Below are positions 1 through 7,941 of a stretch of 17,918 bases of DNA, one piece after another. The translations under genes and the position numbers were made by a program. The stretch's first letter is position 1. Each line of letters begins with the position of its first letter. The notes under the pieces are model-generated. The model did no database searches, was not told where the DNA came from, and saw only the letters and a list, made by a program, of their open reading frames with translations. This DNA comes from Rhodocyclaceae bacterium UBA5602 (GTDB lineage: Bacteria > Pseudomonadota > Gammaproteobacteria > Burkholderiales > Rhodocyclaceae), in contig DILC01000008.1 in the NCBI GenBank assembly GCA_002424865.1, positions 19,776-37,693 on the forward strand. The letters run 5' to 3'.

Positions 1-2
1 CA

Positions 3-54
3 CGGCTGGCTTTGCACAGCCAGCCGGCTGCGACGGCGCGACGCAAGCGTCGCG
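3..54. other. Two perfect hairpins in the trpF leader
   Basis: Two adjacent perfect inverted repeats are visible: CGGCTGGC (3-10) with GCCAGCCG (19-26), and CGCGACGC (37-44) with GCGTCGCG (47-54). Neither is followed by a T-run, so they are not classical terminators. They may belong to the end of an upstream transcript beyond the window, or be an extension of repeat copy A. No Trp-rich leader peptide accompanies them, so they do not look like a trp attenuator. Confidence 0.35.
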
Positions 55-58
55 AATT

Positions 59-142
59 CCCGCCTCGCCCCCTCGCGGGGAGGCTTCTATCCGGCCCGCT
101 ACGCCCGGTGATTACACAGCGCACTTGCCCAAGTATTTCACG
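59..142 (-). repeat. Dispersed GC-rich repeat, copy A
   Basis: Read on the minus strand, this stretch matches 10691-10781 (copy B, plus strand) over its whole length. Shared blocks include GTGAAATAC, AAGTGCGCT, GTAGCGGGCC and GCCTCCCCG. By eye about four of five bases agree over the best ~68 positions, with one single-base gap. It sits in the leader of trpF, outside any convincing gene. The GC-rich end can form a short CCCC/GGGG hairpin (69-80). It looks like a non-coding interspersed element rather than a gene remnant. Its family is not recognised. Confidence 0.6.
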
Positions 143-215
143 CGAACAAGGCAACGCGGACGCATGCAGCTTTTTCTCAAACAATTTTTCACGAACAAGT
201 GAGTAGCAAGACGCC

Positions 216-839
216 ATGACGAGAACACGCATCAAGATTTGCGGCATAACCCGCGCTGAAGATCGCGATACCGCCATTCTTGCGGGTGCCGATGCGCTGG
301 GCTTCGTGTTTTATCCGGCGAGCCCTCGCTATGTCACGCCTGAAAAGGCGGCTCGCCTGGTTGCCCCTGTGCAGGCATTTGTGAGTCGCGTCGGCTTGTT
401 CGTGAATGCCGAACCGGGATTTGTGCGTGAGGTACTGGAACAGGTTCCGCTCAATGTGCTGCAGTTTCATGGTGACGAAGACGCCGCTTTCTGCCGCCAG
501 TTCGGCCTGCCGTGGATCAAGGCGGCACGTGTTAGAGCAGGGTTGGATTTGCTAGAATACGCAGCTGCTTTTGAGGGGGCTTGCGGCCTGTTGCTGGATG
601 CGTTTGTGGCGGGTTACGGCGGATCAGGCGAGTCGTTTGACTGGTCGTTAATCCCCGTTTCGCTGCCTTTGCCATTGATTTTGTCCGGCGGGTTGCAAGT
701 AGCCAATGTTGAAAAAGCGGTACGTCTTATCCGGCCCTGGGCTGTCGATGTCAGTAGTGGCGTCGAGTTTGCCAAGGGCATTAAAGATGCCGAAAAAATA
801 GCCCGATTCATAGCCGGAGTACGCAATGCAGATGCCTGA
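216..839 (+). CDS. trpF: Phosphoribosylanthranilate isomerase TrpF
   Basis: It catalyses the Amadori rearrangement of N-(5'-phosphoribosyl)anthranilate to CdRP, the third step from chorismate to tryptophan, in the cytoplasm. The 207-residue protein has the length of a free-standing (beta/alpha)8-barrel enzyme. The N-terminal KICGITR motif carries the general-base Cys (C9). An Asp in the LLLDAF strand (D128) fits the general acid of the family. GGSGESFDW (about 135-143) and LSGGL (about 157-161) are the usual phosphate-binding loops. The ATG at 216 is the first start in frame before KICG. Its 3' end overlaps trpB by 14 nt, which points to translational coupling. It is the first gene of the plus-strand cluster visible here. 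Confidence 0.96.
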   Translation: MTRTRIKICGITRAEDRDTAILAGADALGFVFYPASPRYVTPEKAARLVAPVQAFVSRVGLFVNAEPGFVREVLEQVPLNVLQFHGDEDAAFCRQFGLPWIKAARVRAGLDLLEYAAAFEGACGLLLDAFVAGYGGSGESFDWSLIPVSLPLPLILSGGLQVANVEKAVRLIRPWAVDVSSGVEFAKGIKDAEKIARFIAGVRNADA

Positions 840-2037
840 TTTACCCTACAACTTGCCCGATGCGCAGGGCCATTTCGGCCCGTATGGCGGTATTTTCGTC
901 GGCGAGACCTTGATGCCGGCCTTGGTCGAATTGCGCGAAGCCTATGCCGCAGCGCAAGGCGATCCCGCCTTTATGACCGAATATGAATACGAGTTGAAGC
1001 ATTATGTGGGCCGACCCAGCCCGATCTATCACGCCAAGCGCTGGTCAGATCGACTCGGCGGGGCACAGATTTTTCTCAAACGTGAAGACTTGAATCACAC
1101 GGGGGCGCACAAGGTGAATAACTGCATCGGCCAGGCCTTGCTGGCGCGGCGCATGGGCAAGCCGCGTGTGATTGCGGAAACGGGCGCGGGGCAGCATGGC
1201 GTGGCCACGGCAACCGTGGCGGCGCGTTACGGCATGGAATGTGTGGTCTACATGGGCTCAGAAGACGTCAAGCGCCAGGCGGCGAACGTTTATCGCATGA
1301 AGCTGTTGGGCGCAACGGTGGTGCCGGTTGAATCCGGTTCAAAAACCCTGAAAGACGCGCTCAATGAAGCCATGCGCGATTGGGTCACCCACATTGGCAA
1401 TACGTTTTACATCATCGGCACCGTCGCCGGTCCCCATCCTTATCCCATGATGGTGCGCGACTTTCAAAAGGTCATCGGTGAGGAGTGCTTGACGCAGATG
1501 CCTGAACTCATTGGCCGTCAGCCGGACGCGGTGATTGCCTGCGTCGGCGGTGGATCGAATGCCATGGGGATTTTTTACCCCTATATTCCGCACACCGAGG
1601 TGCAGTTGATTGGCGTTGAGGCCGGTGGTTTTGGCCTGGCTTCGGGCAAGCATTCTGCATCGCTTACCGCTGGCCGCCCTGGTGTCTTGCATGGCAATCG
1701 GACTTATTTGTTGCAGGATGAGAACGGGCAGATTACCGAAACGCATTCCATTTCAGCCGGCCTGGATTACCCGGGTGTTGGTCCTGAGCATGCCTGGCTT
1801 AAGGATACTGCCAGGGCGCAATATGTCACCATTGACGATTCCGCCGCACTGGCGGCCTTCCATGACTTATGCCATCTGGAGGGCATTATCCCTGCGCTGG
1901 AATCCAGCCACGCCCTGGCTTACGCCGCACAGCTCGCGCCGACTTTAAGCAAAGACAAAATGTTGTTGGTGAATCTGTCTGGGCGGGGTGACAAGGATAT
2001 GCACACCGTCGCAGAAAAGTCTGGCATTCAATTTTAA
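826..2037 (+). CDS. trpB: Tryptophan synthase beta chain TrpB
   Basis: This PLP enzyme condenses indole, channelled from TrpA, with L-serine to give L-tryptophan. The 403-residue length is normal for the family. The PLP Schiff-base lysine is in HTGAHKVNN (K96). ETGAGQHGVA (118-127) is the carboxylate-binding loop, with its conserved Glu and Gln. GGGSNAMG (241-248) is the cofactor phosphate loop. The start at 826 lies inside trpF. GGAG at 816-819 is 6 nt upstream of it, a better spacing than for the alternative ATG at 832. The stop is 29 nt before trpA. All key residues seen are present, so it should be an active TrpB1-type subunit. Confidence 0.97.
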   Translation: MQMPDLPYNLPDAQGHFGPYGGIFVGETLMPALVELREAYAAAQGDPAFMTEYEYELKHYVGRPSPIYHAKRWSDRLGGAQIFLKREDLNHTGAHKVNNCIGQALLARRMGKPRVIAETGAGQHGVATATVAARYGMECVVYMGSEDVKRQAANVYRMKLLGATVVPVESGSKTLKDALNEAMRDWVTHIGNTFYIIGTVAGPHPYPMMVRDFQKVIGEECLTQMPELIGRQPDAVIACVGGGSNAMGIFYPYIPHTEVQLIGVEAGGFGLASGKHSASLTAGRPGVLHGNRTYLLQDENGQITETHSISAGLDYPGVGPEHAWLKDTARAQYVTIDDSAALAAFHDLCHLEGIIPALESSHALAYAAQLAPTLSKDKMLLVNLSGRGDKDMHTVAEKSGIQF

Positions 2038-2066
2038 ATCTGCGCCTGAACCCGCTGAATCTTAAT

Positions 2067-2876
2067 ATGTCACGTATAGCTTCCACGTTTTCCCAATTAA
2101 AGCAGGCGCATAAAAAAGCGCTGATCCCTTTTATTACCGCGGGCGACCCGCAACCGGAATTGACTTTGCCTTTGATGCACGCCTTAGTGCAGGGGGGGGC
2201 GGATATCATCGAATTAGGCGTGCCGTTTTCCGACCCGATGGCCGATGGTCCAACGGTACAGCGCGCATCGGAACGTGCCCTGGCGCAAGGCATGAGCTTG
2301 CGTCGTGTGCTGGCGCTGGTGAGTGGGTTTCGTGAAGCGGATGCCGCGACGCCGATAGTGCTGATGGGTTACGCCAATCCGATTGAGTCTTACGGCATAA
2401 AGGCGTTTGCCCAGGACGCCAAGCGCGCTGGCGTAGATGGCGTGCTGGTCGTGGACTATCCCCCGGAAGAATGCGCAGACTTTGCTGCCGCGATGAAACA
2501 AGTCGGGCTTGACCCGATCTTTTTGCTCTCACCTACCTCCACCACACAGCGTTACGCGCAAGTGGCGGCTTTGGGCAGCGGCTATTTGTATTATGTGTCG
2601 CTCAAAGGCGTCACCGGTGCGGGGCATTTGGATTTAACGGAAGTTGCGCAAAAAATTCCGGAAATTCGTGCCCTGGTCAGCATGCCGGTTGGCGTGGGTT
2701 TTGGCATTCGGGATGCGGAGACGGCGGCAAAAATAGCGGCTTTGGCTGATGCTGTCGTGGTTGGCAGCCGCATTATTGAAGAAATTGAAGCCAGTGAACC
2801 GCAAGAAGCGCCTGCCCGGGTGCAGGCGTTGTTGGCGGGTTTCCGCTTGGCGATTGACGGGGGAGACGCATCATGA
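2067..2876 (+). CDS. trpA: Tryptophan synthase alpha chain TrpA
   Basis: It cleaves indole-3-glycerol phosphate to indole and glyceraldehyde-3-phosphate and forms the alpha2-beta2 complex with TrpB. The 269 residues make a standard-length TIM barrel. The catalytic Glu and Asp appear as E49 (IIELGVPFSDP) and D60 (MADGP), the same numbering as in the enterobacterial enzyme. GVGFGI and VVGSRI near the C-terminus form the phosphate site. No convincing Shine-Dalgarno precedes the ATG, so translation may depend on ribosomes finishing trpB 29 nt upstream. A run of eight G (2192-2199) lies in codons for Q-G-G-A of a conserved segment. The last four bases overlap the accD start (ATGA). Confidence 0.96.
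   Translation: MSRIASTFSQLKQAHKKALIPFITAGDPQPELTLPLMHALVQGGADIIELGVPFSDPMADGPTVQRASERALAQGMSLRRVLALVSGFREADAATPIVLMGYANPIESYGIKAFAQDAKRAGVDGVLVVDYPPEECADFAAAMKQVGLDPIFLLSPTSTTQRYAQVAALGSGYLYYVSLKGVTGAGHLDLTEVAQKIPEIRALVSMPVGVGFGIRDAETAAKIAALADAVVVGSRIIEEIEASEPQEAPARVQALLAGFRLAIDGGDAS
2192..2199 (+). repeat. G8 homopolymer inside trpA
   Basis: Eight consecutive G lie in the trpA codons for Gln-Gly-Gly-Ala. The frame is intact as given, and the protein reads through normally into the IIELGVPFSDP active-site motif. A one-base slip would truncate TrpA early. Confidence 0.9.
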
Positions 2877-3733
2877 GTTGGTTACAAAAACTTCTGCCGC
2901 CAAAAATCAAACGCTCACCCGGCAACCGCAAATCCATGCCTGAGGGCTTGTGGTCCAAGTGCCCCAGTTGCGAAGCGGTTTTGTATGCCTCGGACCTGGA
3001 AAACAACCAGCATGTTTGCCCCCAGTGCAGCCATCACCACCGCTTGCGCGCACGGGCGCGGCTGAATTTATTGCTCGACGAAGAAGGGCGCTTTGAAGTC
3101 GGCGCCGAAGTTTTGCCCATGGATCCGCTGAAATTCAAGGATGGCAAACGCTATACCGACAGGTTATCCGCTGCGCATGCCGATACAGACGAAACCGATG
3201 CGCTGGTCGTGCTGCAGGGTGCGATCAAAACCGTGCCCGTCGTGGTGGCGTGCTTTGAATTCGATTTCATGGGCGGCTCGATGGGGTCGGTGGTGGGCGA
3301 GCGCTTTGTGCGTGGCGTGCAGGCAGCCATTGAACTCAAGGCCCCCTTTATCTGCATCACGGCCTCTGGCGGGGCGCGCATGCAAGAAGGCCTGTTTTCC
3401 TTGATGCAAATGGCCAAGACCACGGCGGCGGTGGCCAAGCTCGCGCAACAGCCCTTGCCGTTTATTACCCTGCTGACGGACCCGACCATGGGCGGCGTAT
3501 CGGCTTCGTTTGCCTTTGTGGGCGATGTGGTCATTGCCGAGCCCGGCGCGCTGATTGGTTTTGCCGGGCCACGGGTGATTGAGCAAACCGTGCGGCAAAA
3601 ACTGCCGGAAGGCTTTCAGCGTTCGGAATTCCTGCTGGAAAAAGGCGCAATCGACATGATCGTTGACCGGCGCGAGCTGCGGGACAAGCTGGCGTCATTG
3701 ATGACGCTGTTAATGGGCAAGCCCGCACCTTGA
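2873..3733 (+). CDS. accD: Acetyl-CoA carboxylase carboxyltransferase subunit beta AccD
   Basis: It is the zinc-binding half of the carboxyltransferase. With AccA it moves the carboxyl group from biotin-BCCP to acetyl-CoA to make malonyl-CoA, the first step of fatty acid synthesis. The 286 residues match the usual length. The N-terminal zinc ribbon has four cysteines in CPSC (C30, C33) and CPQC (C49, C52). The crotonase-like core has the oxyanion segments ASGGARMQEG and DPTMGGVSASFA and ends with IGFAGPRVIEQT. It overlaps trpA by 4 nt and folC by 1 nt (TGATG). accA is not in this window. The coupling to trpBA is characteristic of proteobacterial clusters of this kind. Confidence 0.97.
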   Translation: MSWLQKLLPPKIKRSPGNRKSMPEGLWSKCPSCEAVLYASDLENNQHVCPQCSHHHRLRARARLNLLLDEEGRFEVGAEVLPMDPLKFKDGKRYTDRLSAAHADTDETDALVVLQGAIKTVPVVVACFEFDFMGGSMGSVVGERFVRGVQAAIELKAPFICITASGGARMQEGLFSLMQMAKTTAAVAKLAQQPLPFITLLTDPTMGGVSASFAFVGDVVIAEPGALIGFAGPRVIEQTVRQKLPEGFQRSEFLLEKGAIDMIVDRRELRDKLASLMTLLMGKPAP

Positions 3734-5100
3734 TGCCAACGGCATCAAGTCCCCTTGCCGATTGGCTGGATTATCTGGAGGCTCTGCATCCGCAAGGGGT
3801 TGCAGGCATTGAACTGGGCCTGGTGCGGGTTGCGGGCGTTAAAGCGCGGCTGAATCAGCAGGCGGGGGAAACCTGTCCGGTGATTCTGGTCGGTGGCACC
3901 AATGGCAAGGGTTCCATTTGTGCCATGCTCGAATGTATTTTGCTGCGCGCGGGCTATCGCGTCGGGTTATATACCTCGCCGCATTTATTGCGCTACAACG
4001 AGCGTGTGCGCGTCAATGGCGCGGCGGTCGGGGATGAATTGCTCACCGCTGCTTTTAGCAAAGTGCAGGCCGCACGTGGCGGGGCTGCGCTCACCTATTT
4101 TGAATTTGGCACCCTCGCGGCGTGGGAGGTGTTCGCTGCGGCCTCTGTTGAGGCGGTGATTCTGGAAGTTGGCCTGGGTGGGCGGCTGGACGCTACCAAC
4201 GTTTATGATCCCGCTTGCGCTATTGTCAGTACCGTCGATATTGACCACACCGCCTTTTTGGGCTCGGATAGGGAAGCGATAGGGTTTGAAAAGGCCGGCA
4301 TTTTCCGCCCTGGCATTCCTGCCATTTGTGGCGATGCAGAACCGCCCGCGTCACTGATGGCGCATGCGGCCAGGTTGGGCGCCCCATTACAGATAATGGG
4401 ACGCGACTTTGGCTACTTGAAGCAGGATAATCAATGGCTTTATTGGGGCGCGAACGGGCAACAGGCCAGCGTGCCGATTGACGAGAAGAAGCCGCAAGAA
4501 ATCCAACAACACGCTAGCCAGCCGATGGGCCAGCAAATTCGCCGCAGCGGTTTGGCTTATCCCGCGTTGCGCGGGGAAAATCAACTGCGCAACGCGGCCT
4601 GCGCTTTAGCCGCGCTGGATGCGCTGCATGCTGTCCTGCCCGTAGCGATGAAGGATATTCGTCAGGGCTTGCTGGCAGTGGAGTTGACCGGTCGTTTCCA
4701 GGTTTTGCCAGGGCAGCCGGTGGTGGTGCTGGATGTGGCGCACAACCCGCAGGCGGCGCGCGTATTGGCGAACAATTTGTTGCAGATGGCGTTTCATCCT
4801 AAAACGTTTGCCGTGTTTGGCATGATGCAGGACAAGGATATTGATGCGGTGATTGACGCCTTGCAAGCGCGCGTGACGCACTGGTTGCCCGCAACGCTTG
4901 CCGGCAGCCGTGCCGCCAGCGCCGACTTTTTGGCCGCGCGCTTGCGTGCCAAGGGGCTCACTGTCGTGGATAGCTTTGCTTCGGTAGCGGATGCCTTGCT
5001 GGCGGCGCAAGAACAGGCGGGTGAAGGTGATAGAATTCTGGCCTTTGGATCCTTCCTGGTTGTTGCAGCGGCGCTGCAGGCATTAGGGCGGAAGGCCTAA
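3733..5100 (+). CDS. folC: Bifunctional dihydrofolate synthase / folylpolyglutamate synthase FolC
   Basis: An ATP-dependent Mur-ligase-family enzyme. It adds L-Glu to dihydropteroate to give dihydrofolate, then extends the gamma-glutamyl tail of reduced folates. The P-loop GGTNGKGS is at residues 54-61. YTSPHLLRYNERVRVNG is the typical folate and omega-loop segment, and VILEVGLGGRLDATN follows with its metal-binding residues. DVAHNPQAA lies in the C-terminal domain. I chose the ATG at 3733, which overlaps the accD stop as TGATG, over the TTG one codon earlier. The protein is 455 residues. A less conserved insert of about 45 residues rich in Gln and Lys lies near residues 230-275. Confidence 0.95.
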   Translation: MPTASSPLADWLDYLEALHPQGVAGIELGLVRVAGVKARLNQQAGETCPVILVGGTNGKGSICAMLECILLRAGYRVGLYTSPHLLRYNERVRVNGAAVGDELLTAAFSKVQAARGGAALTYFEFGTLAAWEVFAAASVEAVILEVGLGGRLDATNVYDPACAIVSTVDIDHTAFLGSDREAIGFEKAGIFRPGIPAICGDAEPPASLMAHAARLGAPLQIMGRDFGYLKQDNQWLYWGANGQQASVPIDEKKPQEIQQHASQPMGQQIRRSGLAYPALRGENQLRNAACALAALDALHAVLPVAMKDIRQGLLAVELTGRFQVLPGQPVVVLDVAHNPQAARVLANNLLQMAFHPKTFAVFGMMQDKDIDAVIDALQARVTHWLPATLAGSRAASADFLAARLRAKGLTVVDSFASVADALLAAQEQAGEGDRILAFGSFLVVAAALQALGRKA

Positions 5101-5108
5101 TTTTCAGC

Positions 5109-5801
5109 ATGACGAGAGTATCCAGGATGACGGCAATTGATAATTCAACGGACCCCGAACTCCAACTGAAAAAACGTGCCCGACGTCGGTTGGTTGGTGC
5201 GGCAGCGCTGGCGCTCCTGGCAATCATCGTCTTGCCGATGTTGATGGATCAAGAACCCAGGCCGCCAGTGCAGGATATTCAAGTACAAATTCCCAGCCAG
5301 GAGAGCATGCCCCCTAAAGCAGCCTTGGCGGATGATCCTGCATCCGCAATGCCTGCCCTGCGCGAGGGCGCGGGCAAAGCCGCTGCGGATTCAGCGCATT
5401 TGGCCAATGCGGCAAAAGATGCTCCAAGTGCGGGCGTTTCCGCAGCTGCCAGCGTGTCGAATGATGCCGCAAACCGTCTCAGCCCAGCCGGGGCGGCGCA
5501 AAAAGAGACGGCAGTTGCAAGCAAACCCCCGGCGGCGCAAACAAAAAAGCCCCCCCAGACGGCAGGGGTTGGCCCAGCTTGGGTTGTCCAGCTCGGTGCT
5601 TACAAGGAAGAAGGAAATGTAAAGCATCTTTTGGCCAAGATGAAAGAGCTGGGCTTGCCGGCTTACACCGAAAAGCTCGACTCTGACCAAGGCGTACGCA
5701 CGCGCGTTCGGGCGGGGCCTTTTGCCACGCGTGAAGCGGCTGAAAAGGCGCAGGCGAAGATCAAGAAAATCGGCGTTGCGGGGACGGTAGCGGCCCAGTA
5801 G
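5109..5801 (+). CDS. SPOR-domain membrane protein, DedD-like
   Basis: This is a predicted inner-membrane protein of the DedD type. It has a short charged cytoplasmic N-terminus (KKRARRR), one transmembrane helix (about residues 27-45, rich in Ala, Leu and Ile), a long low-complexity Ala/Pro/Lys periplasmic linker (about 50-155), and a C-terminal SPOR domain (about 157-229). The SPOR domain begins WVVQLGAYKEE and contains TRVRAGPF. SPOR domains bind denuded septal peptidoglycan, so a role in cell division is inferred. The start is uncertain. The ATG at 5127 is preceded by GAGAG at 5113-5117, and the ATG at 5109 has no well-spaced ribosome site. The first six residues may therefore not be made. 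The position between folC and cvpA is the usual place for dedD. Confidence 0.88.
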   Translation: MTRVSRMTAIDNSTDPELQLKKRARRRLVGAAALALLAIIVLPMLMDQEPRPPVQDIQVQIPSQESMPPKAALADDPASAMPALREGAGKAAADSAHLANAAKDAPSAGVSAAASVSNDAANRLSPAGAAQKETAVASKPPAAQTKKPPQTAGVGPAWVVQLGAYKEEGNVKHLLAKMKELGLPAYTEKLDSDQGVRTRVRAGPFATREAAEKAQAKIKKIGVAGTVAAQ

Positions 5802-5826
5802 GCGGCCGGGCAACCTAAAGTAATTC

Positions 5827-6318
5827 ATGACCTTATTTGATTACATTGTCATTGCGGTAGTCGCTGTCTCGGTGTTGTTTGGTGCCTGGCGTGGCATGGT
5901 CAGTGAAGTGCTGGCTTTAGTGGCGTGGGTGGTGGCTTTTTTCGTCGCCCGGGCAGAAGCTAACCAAGTAGCGCACTGGTTGATCGGTGGGATTGCTGAC
6001 CCGGGCATGCGTTTGGCAGCGGCTTATGTGCTGGTCTTTTTGGCCGTCGTTATTGTGTTTGCCGTCGGCAGGAAAATCATTGCCATGTTGTTGAATGCGG
6101 TGGGCTTGGGTTTTTTGGACAGGATGCTTGGCGCTTTTTTCGGGGTGTTTCGGGGTGTGCTGGTGGTGCTGTTGGGCGTCATGGTGGCCGGGATGACCCC
6201 TTTGCCCGAAAGCCGGGCCTGGCAGGGCGCCGTGTTAGCCCCGCCTTTAGAGACAGCAGTTTTAGCGGCAAGACCGTGGTTACCGGCGGAAGCGGTAAAG
6301 CGTATTCGATTTCGATAA
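5827..6318 (+). CDS. cvpA: CvpA family inner-membrane protein
   Basis: A 163-residue integral membrane protein of the colicin V production family. It begins MTLFDYIVIAVVAVSVLFGAW and continues with the family's WRGMVSEVLAL segment. Four hydrophobic segments are visible, at roughly 4-20, 25-43, 63-83 and 100-124. The C-terminal tail is soluble. The molecular role is not settled; the family is known for colicin V export and envelope-stress phenotypes, and commonly sits directly upstream of purF. That is the case here, with a 9-nt gap to purF. It is probably co-transcribed with purF. Confidence 0.93.
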   Translation: MTLFDYIVIAVVAVSVLFGAWRGMVSEVLALVAWVVAFFVARAEANQVAHWLIGGIADPGMRLAAAYVLVFLAVVIVFAVGRKIIAMLLNAVGLGFLDRMLGAFFGVFRGVLVVLLGVMVAGMTPLPESRAWQGAVLAPPLETAVLAARPWLPAEAVKRIRFR

Positions 6319-6327
6319 AGGACGGCC

Positions 6328-7872
6328 ATGTGCGGAATTTTGGGGGTGGTGGCGACCACACCAGTCAATCAGTTGCTGTATGACGGCCTGCAAGTCTTGC
6401 AGCATCGCGGGCAGGACGCTGCGGGGATAGCCACCGGCGAAGGCGGCCGGTTTCACATGCACAAAGGCTCAGGCCTGGTGCGTGATGTGTTTCGCACCCG
6501 CAATATGCGCGATTTGGTGGGCAATTGGGGCATCGGCCATTGCCGTTATCCTACCGCCGGTTCTGCCGATAACGCAGCCGAAGCGCAGCCGTTTTATGTG
6601 AATTCGCCCTTTGGCTTGATGCTCGCGCACAATGGCAATCTGACCAATGCCTTGCAGCTGAAGCAGGACATGTTCTTGCAGGATTTGCGGCACATCAATA
6701 CCAATTCCGATTCAGAAGTGCTGTTGAACGTGTTTGCGCATGAACTGCAAGTGGCCTCCAATGCGCCGCAAGTCAATGCCGAGACGATATTCAAGGCCAT
6801 CGCCGGCGTGCATCGCCGTGTCAAAGGCGCTTATGCGGTCGTGATCATGATTGCCGGTTATGGTTTGGTCGCGTTTCGCGATCCCTATGGCATCCGTCCG
6901 CTGGTGATTGGCCGTAACGATACGCCCGGCGGCACAGAATTTTTGGTGGCCTCTGAAAGTGTGGCGATTGACACCCTGGGCTTTAAGCTCTTGCGCGACG
7001 TTGAACCCGGCGAGGCGATCTTGATTGACTTGCGCGGCAACTTCCTGAGCCGCCAATGCGCAGACCGCACGGTGCATGCGCCGTGCATGTTTGAATTCGT
7101 TTATTTGGCGCGCCCTGACTCGGTGATGGACGGCATTTCAGTGTATGAAACGCGTGCCCGGATGGGGGAGTTTCTGGCCGATAAACTTCGTCGCACCCTG
7201 CCGCACCTGGAAATTGATGCCATCATTCCCATCCCCGATTCGAGCCGACATTCCGCCATGGATATGGCCGCACGCCTGAATCTGCCCTACCGCGAAGGCT
7301 TTGTCAAAAACCGCTATATTGGCCGCACGTTCATCATGCCGGGGCAGGCGACCCGGCGCAAATCGGTGCGCCAAAAGCTCAATGCCATCGCGCAGGAATT
7401 CAAAGGCCGCAATGTGATGTTGGTGGATGACTCCATTGTGCGCGGCACGACGAGTCGCGAAATCATCATGATGGCGCGCGAAGCCGGGGCGAAAAAAGTT
7501 TATTTTGCTTCAGCCTCGCCGCCAGTCAGGTTTGCCAACGTTTATGGCATTGACATGCCAAGCCGTTCGGAACTCATTGCATCGTTCCGCACGGATGAGG
7601 AAATTTGCCGCGAGATTGGCGCGGATGCCCTGGTGTACCAGGATCTTGAGGATTTAAAGGCCGCGGTGCGGGCGATTAACCCTAGCATCACGCAGTTTGA
7701 AACCTCCTGTTTTGACGGCCATTATGTGACGGGCGATGTCACCCCGGCCTATTTGCGGAAAATGGAGCTGGAACGCGACCAGCCCAAGGCATCAACTGCG
7801 GAGCCCGAAGACAATGATCCGGTTGATCACCACGATGGCACACAGCTAGGCCTTAATTTGGGGCACGGCTAA
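6328..7872 (+). CDS. purF: Amidophosphoribosyltransferase PurF
   Basis: It catalyses the committed step of purine synthesis: PRPP plus glutamine gives 5-phosphoribosylamine and glutamate. The N-terminal Ntn glutaminase domain (about 1-235) starts MCGILGV. Cys2 becomes the N-terminal nucleophile after Met removal. HRGQDAAGI, RYPTAG and HNGNLTN are typical glutamine-site segments. The C-terminal phosphoribosyltransferase domain has the PRPP loop VMLVDDSIVRGTT (363-375). No CX2CX2C iron-sulfur ligand set stands out, consistent with the E. coli-type enzyme that lacks a cluster. The 514-residue length is normal. AAGGA at 6318-6322 is 5 nt before the ATG, overlapping the cvpA stop. Confidence 0.97.
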   Translation: MCGILGVVATTPVNQLLYDGLQVLQHRGQDAAGIATGEGGRFHMHKGSGLVRDVFRTRNMRDLVGNWGIGHCRYPTAGSADNAAEAQPFYVNSPFGLMLAHNGNLTNALQLKQDMFLQDLRHINTNSDSEVLLNVFAHELQVASNAPQVNAETIFKAIAGVHRRVKGAYAVVIMIAGYGLVAFRDPYGIRPLVIGRNDTPGGTEFLVASESVAIDTLGFKLLRDVEPGEAILIDLRGNFLSRQCADRTVHAPCMFEFVYLARPDSVMDGISVYETRARMGEFLADKLRRTLPHLEIDAIIPIPDSSRHSAMDMAARLNLPYREGFVKNRYIGRTFIMPGQATRRKSVRQKLNAIAQEFKGRNVMLVDDSIVRGTTSREIIMMAREAGAKKVYFASASPPVRFANVYGIDMPSRSELIASFRTDEEICREIGADALVYQDLEDLKAAVRAINPSITQFETSCFDGHYVTGDVTPAYLRKMELERDQPKASTAEPEDNDPVDHHDGTQLGLNLGHG

Positions 7873-7932
7873 CGCCCATGTTCATGGCTGCCCAAGAATT
7901 TCAGCGTTTGAGAAACCTATTTGAGATTGACT

Positions 7933-7936
7933 GAGG
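7933..7936 (+). promoter_or_regulatory. Ribosome binding site deciding the metZ start
   Basis: GAGG ends 5 nt before the ATG at 7942. The in-frame TTG at 7921 has nothing comparable upstream. This favours 7942 as the metZ start. Confidence 0.6.
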
Positions 7937-7941
7937 TTGTG

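Noticed and set aside
12..206. Short plus-strand frame upstream of trpF
   Set aside because: It is Arg/Pro/Ser-rich, spans repeat copy A and two hairpins, and has no ribosome site, so it is best explained as non-coding.
1..215. trp attenuator or leader peptide before trpF
   Set aside because: No short ORF with tandem Trp codons and no terminator/antiterminator pair with a T-run was seen.
7873..7941. SAM riboswitch before metZ
   Set aside because: The gap is only 69 bp and lacks the multi-helix structure of known SAM riboswitches.
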